From: Diphasiastrum complanatum
Lineage: Eukaryota; Streptophyta; Lycopodiopsida; Lycopodiales; Lycopodiaceae
Direction of reading: 5' to 3'
Assembly: GCA_029204225.1 (NCBI GenBank)
Contig: CM055111.1
Location: forward strand, 24,297,874 to 24,361,873
DNA length: 64,000 nt
A program made the position numbers and the translations under genes. The notes beneath the pieces are model-generated. The model was not told the origin of the DNA. It did not search any database and was given only the letters and a program-made list of their open reading frames with translations. Below, in pieces: positions 46,078 to 57,580 of the stretch (positions within the stretch are counted from its first letter, which is position 1; every line of letters starts with the position of its first letter).

Positions 46078-46853
46078 TTGTTGGGAGAGAAGGAGGAAGA
46101 ATAAATGACGAACATGAATGAGAAACGAACTCGAACAAGAAACGAACTAGAAGTGAACTTGAACAGAAAATGTTCGTGCATAGCAGAATGAGTTAAATGA
46201 CTCTCTCCCTAAGCATGACCATGCCTATCAAAATGAACAAAACTTTAGTGATAGAAATCACAATCATTCTAGATTATGTAGCCAAACATTTAAATGGATA
46301 AAGCGCTAGATGAATAATTTGTCGCGAATTGCAAGACAAATTATCTGTCACGAATGATTCGCGAAGAGCTAGACTATGCTCGCCTGATAATTAGTCGCGA
46401 ATTATTCACGAAAGACGACTAAAAGTTGATGGTCTATTACCAGAAAGAGCAACTAGAAAGATCAGACAAAATGAAGAACAAGCATAGCAATATTAACACA
46501 AATCAGAATGCAGAACAAAAAGCTATATCAGATTAAGTATATCATGTATACAAGTTAATAATGCGGCAGAGCACAATACAATAGCGGCCGAAACCGCGTG
46601 CCCTACGAAGCTTATTTTGTCTGTAATGAGGAATGAAACCTCTTCTCTTAGTCTCTTTTTCACTCACTTGATCATCTGATCATCATCATCAAAGAATACG
46701 CAGATGGTATCCAATATATATATACATAACATTACAGGTGTGCAGATGCGAAACTACAGAGAGGATGTGTTGTCTGTAGGAGATCGTGGGTGGCTGCAAT
46801 TATTGTCCAATTTGTTAGCGCAACTGCATGGGGTGAGCGTAAAAAGGACGCGA
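46078..46853 (-). repeat. Copia LTR, family X, copy 3
   Basis: It starts TGTTGGGAGAG and follows copies 1 and 2 through the CGCGAA motifs and ACAGGTGTGCAGATG up to about GACGCGA. No coding sequence of its own flanks it, so it could be a solo LTR. Its last 29 bp lie inside the left arm of the large inverted repeat. Confidence 0.6.
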
Positions 46854-46875
46854 CGTCAGCCAGTACTGAAGTGAA

Positions 46876-47765
46876 TGTTGGTGATAATGCAAAAGTGCGT
46901 CACTCTTACGAATGGCCTTAGAATAAGATTTATAGGGTGCCTTATATGCTAGGGCACCTTTGGCATCAGCAAGGTAGTGTCCCCTTTTTGCCTGTCACCA
47001 TGACCTGTGTAAGAACATAGTGTCACAATTCATTCGCCTTTTCTTCGTCTGTGCGAATTTGCGTGTAGAAAATGCAGACTGCGTGACAACGTTTGAAAAA
47101 TATGCAGCATGAATGGATGCAAATTAAAATTGGGATTTAGGAGAGTAGGAGGAGTAAATCCAACATCAACAACTTAAGTCCAAATTAATGGTTAAAGAAC
47201 ACAAATAATTTTAGAGTACGTTAGAAACTTGTGTCAATTACAATCAGGAAGACAGAGCAAAGACTCAATTCTTGAGATAGGGACTGTCATCTCATACGTA
47301 TACATACAACTTTATTCAATGATCGTGTTAGACTGTACCAAAGATAGTCGTTATTCGAGACTGAAGTGTGAGATCAATATATGTTCTACGGGATGAACAA
47401 ACACACCTCTAAAACAACAGGTGCGTCACTCCCGCGAAAGGGTCTAGTTAACAATTAGATTGAAAATACGTTCAATTATACCATGAGACGTATATCTAAC
47501 TAAGAGTTAAAATTACTCTAGTTTAACATGTCTTTCCATATATTGTCATTTCGTGTGAACGACCCAGTAAAGGTTTGCCAAGACAATGTCTTTTCTTTTA
47601 AAGGTCTTGCCCTGAATTACAAGGCAAGTACTTAGGAGATATATTCCCGAAAAATGACTAAGGCCTCGTCATGATTTATACTTATCCAGCTCATATCTTC
47701 ATTTTCGAGTATATCATGCCATATTTATATTGATATTCAATATTTAACAATTTCGTGGCATCACA
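46876..47765 (-). repeat. Probable gypsy-like 3' LTR in the left arm
   Basis: On the minus strand it starts TGTGATGCCACG directly after a purine-rich tract (about 47766-47780, GAGGAAGGGGATA). It ends, by my choice, at ATCACCAACA (890 bp). Only the start is well supported. The right-arm copy is 62546-63435. Confidence 0.5.
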
Positions 47766-50378
47766 TATCCCCTTCCTCAAATGTGAAACGTCCTCATGAA
47801 CATATCATCTTCATTTCAAGGATTATTCGCAAAACATTCTTGTTCTTCAAATTTTCGTCAAGGCGAAAAGATATTTCTTCATATGTTTCGTCCTTTAGAT
47901 ATTTCTTCGTCTTAGAGAATATGTGTCTTGTTGTTTCTTTAATTGAATAGGTTGTTTTGATTTGATCTTTGAATTGTTGATAAGGACTGGAATCAAACTT
48001 CAAAACATTTTCAAAACTTTCAAGATCTGGATTCAACATCACATATAGAAACATCACCACGACAAAGGCACGAATGAATATTCATGAATGATTCAATTCG
48101 GCATGTAATTTTTGAGCAAACTCCAAGTTTTGTTGAGCCTCAATCAACAACAAGTCTTCTTTTGATTTCGTATAACGGCCAACTGGGAGGTTGCCGAATT
48201 CTTCTAGTTTAACTGGGAGCGATGTTCCATCAAATAGCTCCTGAGTTAACTTTCTATCTTCATCTGAATCACTACGAAGTGCGATTTCTTTACAGTAACA
48301 AGCTAAAAATATAATAAAAGAGCTTTTAACGTAAAGATTTTGAATGAAAAATGATGTCTTTGAAAGTACCAAACTGCCAAAATGAATATGTATAGAACTG
48401 CTTGTAATGGAATGACTTCCTTCTGTCTTGCAGATTATGTCGAATCTTCGCAAAATATTCTGCAAGATTGCGCTCCCAATCCACATAAAGATTGAATAAT
48501 TCTGGATAGGCCATATTTACATTAATCAGCAACCTTGCATCATCAAAAGCGTCTAAATCCGCAACAACTTGACGTTTGTACAGTTGAAACTGCGACTTTC
48601 GCTTCCAAAAATGTCGCTTATTGTCTTTGTTCCTCAAAAATTGGAATTCTTTGATTCGAATATATTCAAGAGCATACATAGTCAAAGAGCCTATGTATAA
48701 CTCTGCTGATCCGAAAGGCACGACCTGGAATTTCCCCTGGATTATGCCCCAGTAGAGACATCCTTTCTGCTCGATAGAGACCTGGGCCCATAACTAGAGA
48801 AAGTCGTCCTTGTCCCAAGGTCGCTTCCACTCGTTGAAGGCGATGCCTACTGCGCCTAGTAGCATCATGTAATCCACACGCCATTGCAATTCAATATTAA
48901 ATGCATGTGGACACCATTTCCAGAAGCGTTCAACAAATGCACGGAATCTGTCAACACATACCTGCAACTGATTACAACGTGTTCGCTTTGGCTGTGTAGA
49001 TGCAGTTGCTAAATCTTGAGTTTGCAACTCAGCAACCAGCTTCTGATCTTCCAATTATTGCTTGATATCTGACAACTCCTATGCGAGCTTGTCAATCTTC
49101 GTGACTGCCTGCAAATACTCTGGGTAATCTGAGGCTCCGGAGCAGGCAGGCACAACTTGGATTTGCTGCGTGAGGTCATCAATGCGAAGCAGGGTCTGAA
49201 TGTATTCTTCGTGAGAGTCGGGCCCGCTGCAAGATGGGGTGGCTTCACTAGACAACTCCTTGAGCTCATCCAACTCTTCCTCGACAAGTGCCTTCTCATC
49301 CTCGAGCGGTTGCAAGAACTCAACTCAGAAAATTTTGAGCATCTGGCCTTGGAGTTGGTCCAGCTTTGTGAGGTCGACTGTGATTGACCCTGCATTGGTG
49401 CTCAAAGAAAGAGCAGCTTCTGTTTTTATTCACGTCATTCACTCCTCTTGTGAATATTTCTGGAGAGCGACATTCTGTTGATTTGCAGCCAAAAGTTGTT
49501 GCTTCAAAGAATTATTTTGAGCCTGAAAATTGTCAAACTTGGCCTCAATTGTCTTATTTTCTTCTTCAAAGAATCAGCTTTATTTATTAGAGTCTGAAGC
49601 TGTGTTTCGAGAGAATGATTTTGTTGAATTAGTTTCGAGTTGTCTGATTTGAGCGAATTGATCTTCTCGTAGGATGCCTTGAGAGAGTCTTGACATCTTC
49701 TCTCTGAGTTGACAAACTCCATGGTGATATTTGTCAAACTCATAGACCTCAGCCACTAAATTCTTGGCTCTTTCGGTCATGGTGCGGCACCTTGGGACTG
49801 ATTGTCTGGTTCATCTTCATCTTCAACAGGTGCCCCAATGTCGCCTTCAGTAGCTTCTTGTGTCTTTTTTGATGTATTGGATTGAGTTGCATCAGCATCC
49901 GAGGTAGATGCACTTTGTTGCTTCTGGGATGTGGAAGTAGATGCTGGCTTTGAAGGATCAACAACAACAGTAGCAACAACATCTGTATCCATAGCCACGG
50001 CTAGAACTGTATCTGATTGGGATGGCGCATCATCAATCTCCATAGCAGTGGTAGCTGCTACTTCGACTGCTGGTGTAGCATCTGATGTAACCGAAATAGG
50101 CACGGTCAGGAGGCTAGAAAGATCAAGTGGCTTTGGAGCCAACATCCTTCCCGTCAGCATTGTTTTCTCTTGCTCAGTCAAAATTTCAAAATGAGCGCAC
50201 AATCAAAAAACATGTGCTCCAACTCCACTTGGTGTTTGATCCACCGCAAAAAAGCCTTGTATGTAATCACATCGAAGCAAACTGGATTTCCCGCTAGCGC
50301 ATCCAATATATAGCCAAAATTTTGGACTGAAATTGTCACATCCACATCCGTCAAAAATATTGCTTGATGGCATATTTA
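47766..50378 (-). pseudogene. Unrecognised pol-less coding unit of an LTR element, left arm
   Basis: Several minus-strand frames line up as one former long coding region ending at a polypurine tract and LTR. In order: ISVQNFGYILDALAGNP..ITYKAFLRWIKHQVELEHMFFDCA (about 50330-50180); an acidic Ser/Thr/Asp-rich part (50202-49777, with DDAPSQSD and EDEDEPDN); a coiled-coil-like part (NSLKSDNSKLIQQNHSLETQLQTLINKADSLKKK); IDDLTQQIQ and IDKLA repeats; then a Trp-rich conserved-looking block (FWKWCPHAFNIELQWRVDYMML, NEWKRPWDKDDFL, FQVVPFGSAELYIGSLTMYALEYI, 49054-48330) and a tail (48300-47794). Stops and shifts break it. I recognise no gag, protease or polymerase motif. It is identical in layout to the right-arm copy. 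Confidence 0.6.
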
Positions 50379-50408
50379 CAGAACAATGGCACTCATGTTA
50401 AAGGCCTT

Positions 50409-50435
50409 AATATATATATATATATATATATATAT
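50409..50435. repeat. (TA)n microsatellite
   Basis: About 13 TA units; the right-arm copy (about 59988-60007) is shorter. Confidence 0.9.
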
Positions 50436-50637
50436 TGAAGAAATGAAATGTTTCTATTACCAAAGCTTTGCTAGCTCTTGAATCTCCACCTGCTAAAATC
50501 TTAAGAGTCTACCCACAGGGAGTAACCGCCAACTTAATGGTTTCAACTGAAGACCTTGAAGATGAAGGAGAAATATTCGTGGATGGGAGAAGCTCAACCG
50601 AAAGGCTGAAGGTCGGATGACGGGATGAAGGTAAAGT

Positions 50638-51381
50638 TGTCAGGACCATCCTAAAGGCCGAATGATGTGAACAACCGATATTCGGGACACCAAAAGACCG
50701 AATACTTTTCCTTCTTCACGCTCCAAGTACAGGGAAAATCAAGGAAGTATCATAAAGTACAATCTCCTGATTTGATCATGATGATGTCATCCAAGGGAAC
50801 TTGAGGATGTGCCTAATCAGTTGTTTTTGTAATATGTGATTAGTTTTAGATTGTTTAATCTATCCATCAAGATGTTATTCTTAACATATGAAGATTATGT
50901 ATGCACCATTTTTCCACACACACTAGTTGTAATAAGAAGAAGATACAAGTAAGTATCAGAGAGAGATCTAGAGAGATCAGAGAAGTCCGCTAGTAAGTGA
51001 GACATAGTTCGTGAGAGACATAGCTTCTCTCACACTGACTCGTTGTGTAGGTTTTGTCACACAATGCTTTGAAAAAAGAGGATCAATATATGATGTTGTA
51101 GCTGTTATGTGCATATTGTTCTAAATTGTCTGATCTCAAATGATTTATTGTCTGCTTATTGTTTGTGTATCAGATTCAGTTGTTTTACCTATTTCGCACT
51201 CTAGTTCAATCTTATTGAATGCTGAAATAGTTTAAACGTAGGTCAGTAGTGCCTATCTATACTCTAAAGGATTGTAGGACTAACACAAATGGTAATAACT
51301 GGCAATCAGATCCGAATTCCATCCGACTCTCTAGCTATCATTCAATGGTATCAGAGCGTTTGACGTTCTAGCTTACCCCGA
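50638..51381 (+). repeat. Probable copia 5' LTR (element E), left arm
   Basis: It starts TGTCAGGACC and runs to the primer site at 51383. The right-arm copy ends cleanly in CCAACA before its primer site, whereas here that end is replaced by AA. A decoy TGGTATCAGAGC also occurs inside, at 51348. The start point is my best guess. Confidence 0.5.
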
Positions 51382-51382
51382 A

Positions 51383-51395
51383 TGGTATCAGAGCC
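51383..51395 (+). promoter_or_regulatory. Primer-binding site of copia element E, left arm
   Basis: TGGTATCAGAGCC, matching initiator-Met tRNA, 128 bp before the gag ATG. Confidence 0.75.
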
Positions 51396-51523
51396 TCATG
51401 CTCTATCAAAGCTCTAGTTGTCAGAGCTTATTGCAGCTTGATTTAGCTACAAAGCTGTCAGGATCCAGGAGGCAAAGCATTTAGACAAGGAACCAGTAAC
51501 AACTAGGAACTCAGTTCACAACA

Positions 51524-51976
51524 ATGGCTTCAATAAGCAGGATACAATTGAAGATCTGCACAATCCTCGATTCAACTAGGTCTAACTTCCTAGTATGGAA
51601 GGTGAAGACCTCTCTCATTCTGAAGGGAGAAGGATTGTGGCTCTGGGTAGATGGCACTGAAGAAATGCCAACAACTACAAGCAAGGAGCTACGCGAATGG
51701 AGAGAAAGAAATGACAACGCAGTAGTCGTGTTGTCATCATCCATCGAAGATAGCCTCACACTTGACATGATTACACTCTCCAATGCAAGAGAGATGTGGG
51801 ATGCATTTCTTACCAGATTTCAGATGAAATCACATAGTCAGATCATGTTTCTTGAATATCATCTGACAAACTTGCGATGGAATGGTAGAGACCTCACCTC
51901 CTTTATCAAAGAGATGAAGGATCTATTTCTTTTTATTACAGAATGCCATAATAGAGAATGCAGTATCAGTGGATAA
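51524..51976 (+). CDS. Copia gag N-terminal fragment, element E, left arm
   Basis: This 150-codon frame starts MASISRIQLKICTILDSTRSNF and has the copia gag core: VWKVKTSLILKGEGLWLWVDG, AVVVLSSSIEDSLTLDMI, NAREMWDAFLTRF, HLTNLRWNGRDLTSFIKEMKDL. It stops after about half of gag; homology resumes in another frame (AVDKQLTYLLRALPRSF). Zinc knuckle, protease and enzymes are absent, so it is non-functional despite the clean start. The right-arm copy (58436-58888) has the same stop, so the break predates the duplication. Confidence 0.8.
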   Translation: MASISRIQLKICTILDSTRSNFLVWKVKTSLILKGEGLWLWVDGTEEMPTTTSKELREWRERNDNAVVVLSSSIEDSLTLDMITLSNAREMWDAFLTRFQMKSHSQIMFLEYHLTNLRWNGRDLTSFIKEMKDLFLFITECHNRECSISG

Positions 51977-52100
51977 GCAGCTTACATACCTGCTACGAGC
52001 TTTACCAAGATCTTTCTAGACACTTGAACGTTGCTAGAAAAGGATCCAACTATGAATCTTGAAAAGGTAGTGATCGAGATTCGAGAAGAAGTCGAAGCTC

Positions 52101-52346
52101 GTGAGCACCTTCATAAGGACACTTCTGACCAAGCTCAATACGCTGATTACTCAAGGTAGAAGAAAGGTTAACCTGTATCATTTAAAGGTACGCCTACCTG
52201 TAGATCAAGCACATCAAACACATGATTCAGCAGATGTTATATGGCACAGGAGACTATGCCACATGAACTCAATGGCATTGTATCAAGCAAGCGCACATGG
52301 AATCATCACAGGACCAGAAACTCCTACAAAACTGCAAAGATTCTAG
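52101..52346 (+). pseudogene. Copia GAG-pre-integrase fragment, element E, left arm
   Basis: It encodes KVNLYHLKVRLPVD and VIWHRRLCHMNSMALYQASAHGIITG, the pre-integrase His motif. It sits directly after the gag remnant, with knuckle and protease deleted. The arm ends 21 bp later. The right-arm copy is 58066-58311. Confidence 0.72.
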
Positions 52347-52367
52347 AGCTAATATATAATGTTAGCC

Positions 52368-53346
52368 TGCAGTATGGCGACCTCAGCTAGTTAGGAGCTG
52401 CAAAGGAAAGCTCAGGGAAAGCCTGAGTAAAGCCCAATATATTCTTCTCTTCAAAATTGCTAGGGTTTCAAGGGACAAAATTTGAGATATCTCCTTGTAG
52501 GAGGTCGTTTTCAAAGTTGTGAGAGGTTGTGAATGGGTGCCTTGGTAGCGCGATTCAGTAGTAGGAAGGCCGCGACTGGCCGTGGAGAAGGAGGGCAGCC
52601 AGTTTGATCCATTTGGAGCTGCCATAGCCTGTGAAGGAGAGAGAAGAACTCCATCGCAGAGAGAGAAGAGGAGGAGAGGTTGCGGGAACCCTCGCGCGCT
52701 CAGTCTAGATTGTCAGCTTGCAGCCCGAAGTACTCAGTGCTTTGAAGGCCTTTGTTCAACGCACAAAAGCGTTGACAACCGTATGATCTCAATTCACACA
52801 GATTGACGATGGTTATTTCACGACAGGTGGGTTGTTGGATCTAAAGGATCCGTTGGATTGAAGTGAAAAATTTTGAAGGGGTCTGAAGTGCAAAGTGCAT
52901 TGCAACTTCATTAAAAATCTTCAAACTAAAAAAGAAATTGCTGGGTCCCAAGTTTTGAAGAGTGAATTTCTTCACACTGAAGAAACAGATCAAAAACCCA
53001 AATTGCCCTTATTCTCACCTCCTTTAGTCTATTTTGGCCAAACGAAAGGCTATAGCCTCCAAATGAAGGGCACCCTGACTGTACCTGCAAAACAAAGTGA
53101 TTGCTGTGGAGAAAGTGTTCGAAGTGCACCAGAAGTGATTTCACCATTCCACTGGACAGGAAGCTGGGAGTTGGCCCGACGTGAAGCATTTTCGAAAACA
53201 ACGCCAGTTTGGCTTTCAATTTGGTGAAAGAGCGGCGGGTGGCCTGGTAAGCTAAAAATTGCAGGTCATTATTATCCATTTCTGACACCCTGTTGGCTCC
53301 AGCATACACTTTATAGCCTACAGGTGAAGTTTTAAGCAGTTCGGAG
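52368..53346. other. Spacer, no gene recognised; possible copia leader
   Basis: GC-richer than its surroundings, with short frames on both strands. Its position just before the gag ATG at 53347 suggests an LTR or leader of that copia, but I found no second LTR copy in direct orientation. Confidence 0.35.
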
Positions 53347-55154
53347 ATGACAAACATCAATGAGGCAATTTTGGGCAATGCAAGCAAACTTGATGGGGCT
53401 TCTAACTACAACATCTGCAAATTCAAAATGAAGAGCATTTTGATGGAGAAAGAGTTGTGGGAAATTGTGGCAGGTATTGAAGTCCGGCCAAATACCACTC
53501 CAGGTGACATAAGGGCCTTTGATAAGAAGGCGCAGAGAGCATTATCCTTGATCAATCTTTCAGTGAAAGACCATGTGATCACTCACATAAGTGATGCCAC
53601 GATGGCTAGGGGAGCTTGGGAAGCTCTTAGAATGCAATTTCAAACTTGCAATCCAGTTCGAGCCATGTTCTTGAAGTCGAGATTGAACACAGTAAGGATG
53701 GAAGAAAGTGAATCAGTGGGATCCTTCTTCACCAGGATAAGGAGCTGAGAGATCAACTTGTGGCAATTGGAGAACCAATCAGAGATATTGAATTGGTACA
53801 TACCACAATGAGCGGTGTCTCGGAAGGGCTAAAGATGTTTGTGAGTGGCATTGCTTCGAGGGGGAGGTTGCCTACTTTTGAAGACTTCCACATAATCATG
53901 TTTCAAGAAGAGCAGCGTCGCGAAGTGGTAAAGTCAAGACAAACCCCACAGGAGGATCAAGCCTTGCTTGCTAAAGGCAAGCAGAAAGGATGGAAAAGGA
54001 TTCCTAAGAAATCCAAGGATGATGACGACGAAGGAGAGTCATCATCAAAAGGGAAAAAGAAGAAGAAAGGCAAATGTTACTATTGCCACAAACCGGGTCA
54101 TTGGGCATGCGAGTGTTATAAGAAGAAAGCAGACATAAAGGTGGGAAAAGTGACTCAACAAGGAAACATTGCCAAAGATGATAGAGAAGATGACGAGACA
54201 AGTGTTTTCTCATCGGCATTGGCATAACAAGTTGATGATGGTGCCAGATTGTTCATAGACTCAGTCAAGCGCCACAAGGCATATGACCGGGAAACGTGAT
54301 TGGTTTGAAAAATTCTCACCAATCCATGATGGGGATAAGGTCACTCAAGCCAATGGAGAGGAATGCCAGAGACAGGGTGTGGGCAATGTACCTGTGCAGT
54401 TTCCTGATGGCAAAATTATAAACATTCCTAATGTACTTTATGTTCTTGGACTCAAAAAGAGTTTGCTTTCTGTTGGTGTAATGGCAAATCAACATCTTAA
54501 AGTTGAATTTTTCAAGGATGGATGCCTTACGAAGGATACGAACCACAACCACAAAGAGGTGGTGAAGGGTTATAGAGATAGTAACTGTGTCCTTTATAAA
54601 TTGGATGCTGCAAAACCAGGTGAATATGGTTTGGCTATCTCAACAGCATCTCAATCCGAGTTGTGGCATAGAAGACTTGGTCATTTGAACTATGGGAGCT
54701 TGAGATTGATGGAGAAGCTGAAGATGGTAATAGGGTTTCCAGCATTGTAGGATGATCATCATGCAATATGTGAAGGATGCATCATGGGAAAGCATCACAG
54801 AGAGACATTCAAGAAAGGTGGAGCTGCAAGGGCTAAGAAACTGCTAGAACTAATTCACAGCAACCTGTGTGGCCCAATGAAGACCATGTCGTTGGGGATA
54901 GCATATTATTTTATGATTTTCATAGATGATTACTCCAGGAGGACATGGATTTATTTCTTGAAGAAGAAATCTGACGCTTTTGCTCACTTTAAGGAGTTCA
55001 AAACTTTGGTAGAGAACCAACTAGATGCACGCATCAAAGTGCTAAGTCTGATAGAGGGTGCGAATACAAATATGATGATTTTGAAGACTTTTGCAAAGAA
55101 CACGACATTAAAAGACAATTCACACAGTCACACACGCCGCATAGTAATGGTGTA
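53347..55154 (+). pseudogene. Copia gag-protease-integrase fragment (plus copy of the inner inverted pair)
   Basis: The plus strand encodes gag (SKLDGASNYNICKFKMKSILMEKELWEIVAG, KDHVITHISDAT), a basic KGKKKKKGK run, the CCHC knuckle CYYCHKPGHWACEC (about 54070-54115), protease-linked sequence (GKRDWFEKFSPIHDGDKV), pre-integrase (LWHRRLGHLNYGSLRLM) and the integrase start (HSNLCGPM, IDDYSRRTWIYF). A one-base loss breaks gag at about 53745, and a 4-bp insertion destroys the protease Asp-Ser-Gly box at about 54262. The integrase SDNGGEY region is altered to LIEGANTN near 55050, and the sequence ends at 55154. Dead copy, same family as 32729-33130. Confidence 0.85.
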
Positions 55155-56385
55155 GCTCCCATAGTTCAAATGACCAAGTCTTCTATGCCACAACTCGGAT
55201 TGAGATGCTGTTGAGATAGCCAAACCATATTCACTTGGTTTTGCAGCATCCAATTTATAAAGGCCACAGTTACTATCTCTATAACCCTTTTCCACCACTT
55301 TGTGGTTGTGGTCCGTATCCTTCATAATGCATCCATCCTTGACAAATTCAACTTTAAGATGTTGATTTGCCATTACACCAACAGAAAGCAAACTCTTTTT
55401 GAGTCCAAGAACATAAAGTACATTAGGGATGTTTTTAATTTTGCCATCAGGAAACTGCACATGTACATTGCCCACACCCTGTATCTGGCATTCCTCTCCA
55501 TTGGCTTGAGTGACCTTATCGCCATCATGGATTGGTGAGAATTTTTCAAACCAATCACGTTTTCCGGTCATATGCCTTGTGGCGCCTGAGTCTATGAACC
55601 ATCTGGCACCATCATCAACTTGGGATGCCAATGCCGATGAGAAAACACTTGTCTCATCATCTTGTCCATCATCTTCGGCAATGTTTCCTTGTTGAGTCAC
55701 TTTTCCCGTCTTTATGTCTGCTTTCTTCTTATAACACTCGCGTGCCCAATGACCCGGTTTGTGGCAATAGTAACATTTGTCTTTCTTCTTCTTTTTCCCT
55801 TTTGATGACGACTCTCCTTCGTCATCATCATCCTTGGATTTCTTAGGAATCCTTTTCCATCCTTTTTGCTTGCCTTTAGCAAGCAAGGCTTGATCCTCCT
55901 GTGGGGTTTGTCTTGACTTTACCACTTCGCGACGCTGCTCTTCTTGCAACATGATTATGTGGAAGTCTTCAAAAGTAGGCAACCTCTCCCTCAAAGCAAT
56001 GCCACTCACAAACATCTTTAGCCCTTCCGAGACACCGCTCATTGTGGTATGTACCAATTCAATATATCTGATTGGTTCTCCAATCGCCACAAGTTGATCT
56101 CTCAGCTCCTTTATCCTGGTGAAAAAGGTCTTCAAACATTATTTGATTGGATTCAAACCAATCACAAATGCCAGGCAACCCTCCAGAAGAATTTTTCAGC
56201 TTCAAACTTTGCTTGCTTTCTGATTCAACCAACAATTCCCTATCTCTGAATCCTTTTTACAGTTTTGAGCCGTTCCACGAATCTCCACAGACTTGGTTTT
56301 GTGCTTCCTAGCCAACAAACCGTCGTGAATTCGCAGCTCTCTGTCCTTGTCCGGTGATTCTAGCCACCAAGGGCTCTAATACCAA
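55155..56385 (-). pseudogene. Copia gag-protease fragment (minus copy of the inner inverted pair)
   Basis: Read on the minus strand: a shortened gag (the first half is replaced by unrelated or scrambled sequence around 56140-56250), RIKELRDQLVAIGEPI, knuckle CYYCHKPGHWAREC, an intact protease box WFIDSGATRHMTG, then pre-integrase ending at WHRRLGHLNYGS. It ends abruptly at 55155, the point matching 54699 in the plus copy. At the other end a primer-like TTGGTATTAGAGCCC lies at about 56368-56382. The longest frame is 335 codons (55128-56135). It keeps the active-site residues lost in the plus copy but lacks integrase and RT. Confidence 0.82.
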
Positions 56386-56658
56386 GTTAAGAAAACACAA
56401 TTGAAAACACTCGAGCGGATCAATCACCACAGCACAACGTCAAGTGCAACAAGAACCCAGAATTGCTCTCCACAAACTGTATATTCAACTTTACTTGTAA
56501 GTACAAAGATAAGTTCCTTAAAAACACTTAAAGGGCTCGTAAAAGAAAGATGGCTTGATAACTCTAGAACTAAGCACACGTGGTGCCGTCGAAATAAGAA
56601 AGCACTGTATAAGTCGATCATTGCTATTTTAACTATCAGAGCCAAGTTAGACCTAACA
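56386..56658 (-). repeat. Possible 5' LTR remnant of the minus copia copy
   Basis: Beyond the primer-like site the minus strand has a U5-like region (…GTTCTTGTTGCACTTGACG…) and begins TGTTAGGTCTAACTTGG at 56658. There is no second copy to confirm the ends, and the inner end is not a clean CA. Confidence 0.35.
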
Positions 56659-56734
56659 GTTCATGGTGTCAAAGCCATGGTTAGGTGGCCCAAGTTGTGG
56701 GGCAGGTGACAACTAGGACCCCAACCAAGTGTGG

Positions 56735-56824
56735 CTTGAGGGAGGGTGTTGGAATATCAATTTACACTGTAGAGAGAACTATCAAACAGGGCGGATAGCT
56801 CAGTGGTAGCGCATCCCATCCGGT
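56735..56824 (+). other. LTR-start-like phrase and half-tRNA-like sequence before the gypsy integrase
   Basis: GAGGGAGGG followed by TGTTGGAATATC (56749 on) looks like a polypurine tract and copia LTR start. At about 56789-56812 GGGCGGATAGCTCAGTGG and GTAGCGC resemble a tRNA acceptor/D-arm (A box), but no anticodon or T-arm follows. Both are short remnants. Confidence 0.3.
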
Positions 56825-57580
56825 ATGAGGGAGGAGGTCCTTAAGGGACCCAAAGCTACTCATTTGTTTATCCGTCACACCGTTAGGCTGCATGGACTAC
56901 CCAAAATTATAGTGTCTGATCGGGATACGAGACTTACTAGCAACTTTTGGAGAGCCCTTTTTGATAATCTGGGGACAACCCTTAAATTATCTTCCTCCTT
57001 CCATCCTCAAACTGATGGTCAAAGTGAAATTACTAATCGAACCATCATAGACTTGTTGAGAAAGCATGTAAGTGATCAGAAGACTCAATGGGAATACTAT
57101 CTCCCTATACTAGAATTTGCTTACAATAATACCGTTCATTCTTCTACTGGTAAAGCGCCTTTTGAAGTAATGTATGGAAAACCTATTGTGCCTCCTATAT
57201 TAAGGACTAAAGAAAAGATATTTGCCTCAGATGAATTTGAGCACGATTATCAAGACACCTTTTCAAAGGTTTAGCAATCCATCGTAAGTGCACAACAGAA
57301 ATAGCAGAAAAGTGCAAATTTGCATCGGAGGGCAATCAAGTACAGAGAAGAGGAACTAGTTCTCCTAAAACTTGAAAAGAAATGGCTCAGAAAAAAGAAG
57401 GACAACATGAAACTCTACCCAAAACTAGCCCAAAAGTATTATGGACCTTTTAAAGTCAAGAAAGTAATCAATGAGGTTACATGTGAACTCGACTTGCCTA
57501 TTAGAGTGTAAAATTGTATAGACCAAATTGACCAAGAAATAAAGGCTATCCAGTCTTCCATTCTTTTCGTATGAAACGTA
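56825..57580 (+). pseudogene. Ty3/gypsy integrase C-terminal half
   Basis: The plus strand encodes VRLHGLPKIIVSDRDTRLTSNFWRALF (second catalytic Asp), SSSFHPQTDGQSEITNRTI (catalytic Glu), LPILEFAYNNTVHSSTGKAPFEVMYG, then, after a TAG at 57272, RRAIKYREEELVLLKLE..LRKKK and KLAQKYYGPFKVKKVINEVTCELDLP, the usual post-integrase region. The first catalytic Asp and the zinc finger are missing at the left edge, and the tail ends near 57580 without a chromodomain. Non-functional fragment. Confidence 0.88.

Larger units (their letters stand above)
46825..52367 (+). repeat. Large inverted repeat, left arm (5.54 kb)
   Basis: The reverse complement of this arm matches 58045-63486 end to end, including non-coding parts. 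The outer edge is at TGCATGGGGTGAGCG and the inner edge at ATAATGTTAGCC. The arms differ by scattered substitutions (about 8 of 150 gag residues), by the length of a TA run, and by about 105 bp present only here (about 47910-48017). That is too divergent for a simple assembly duplication of one haplotype, though an assembly artefact is not excluded. Confidence 0.9.

Noticed and set aside
51348-51359. A primer-binding site (TGGTATCAGAGC) in the left arm
   Set aside because: It lies inside the LTR; the right arm shows that the true LTR end (CCAACA) sits before the second copy of the motif (51383 and 59017-59029).
56789-56860. A tRNA gene
   Set aside because: Only the 5' half resembles a tRNA; no B box, anticodon stem or 3' acceptor strand follows.
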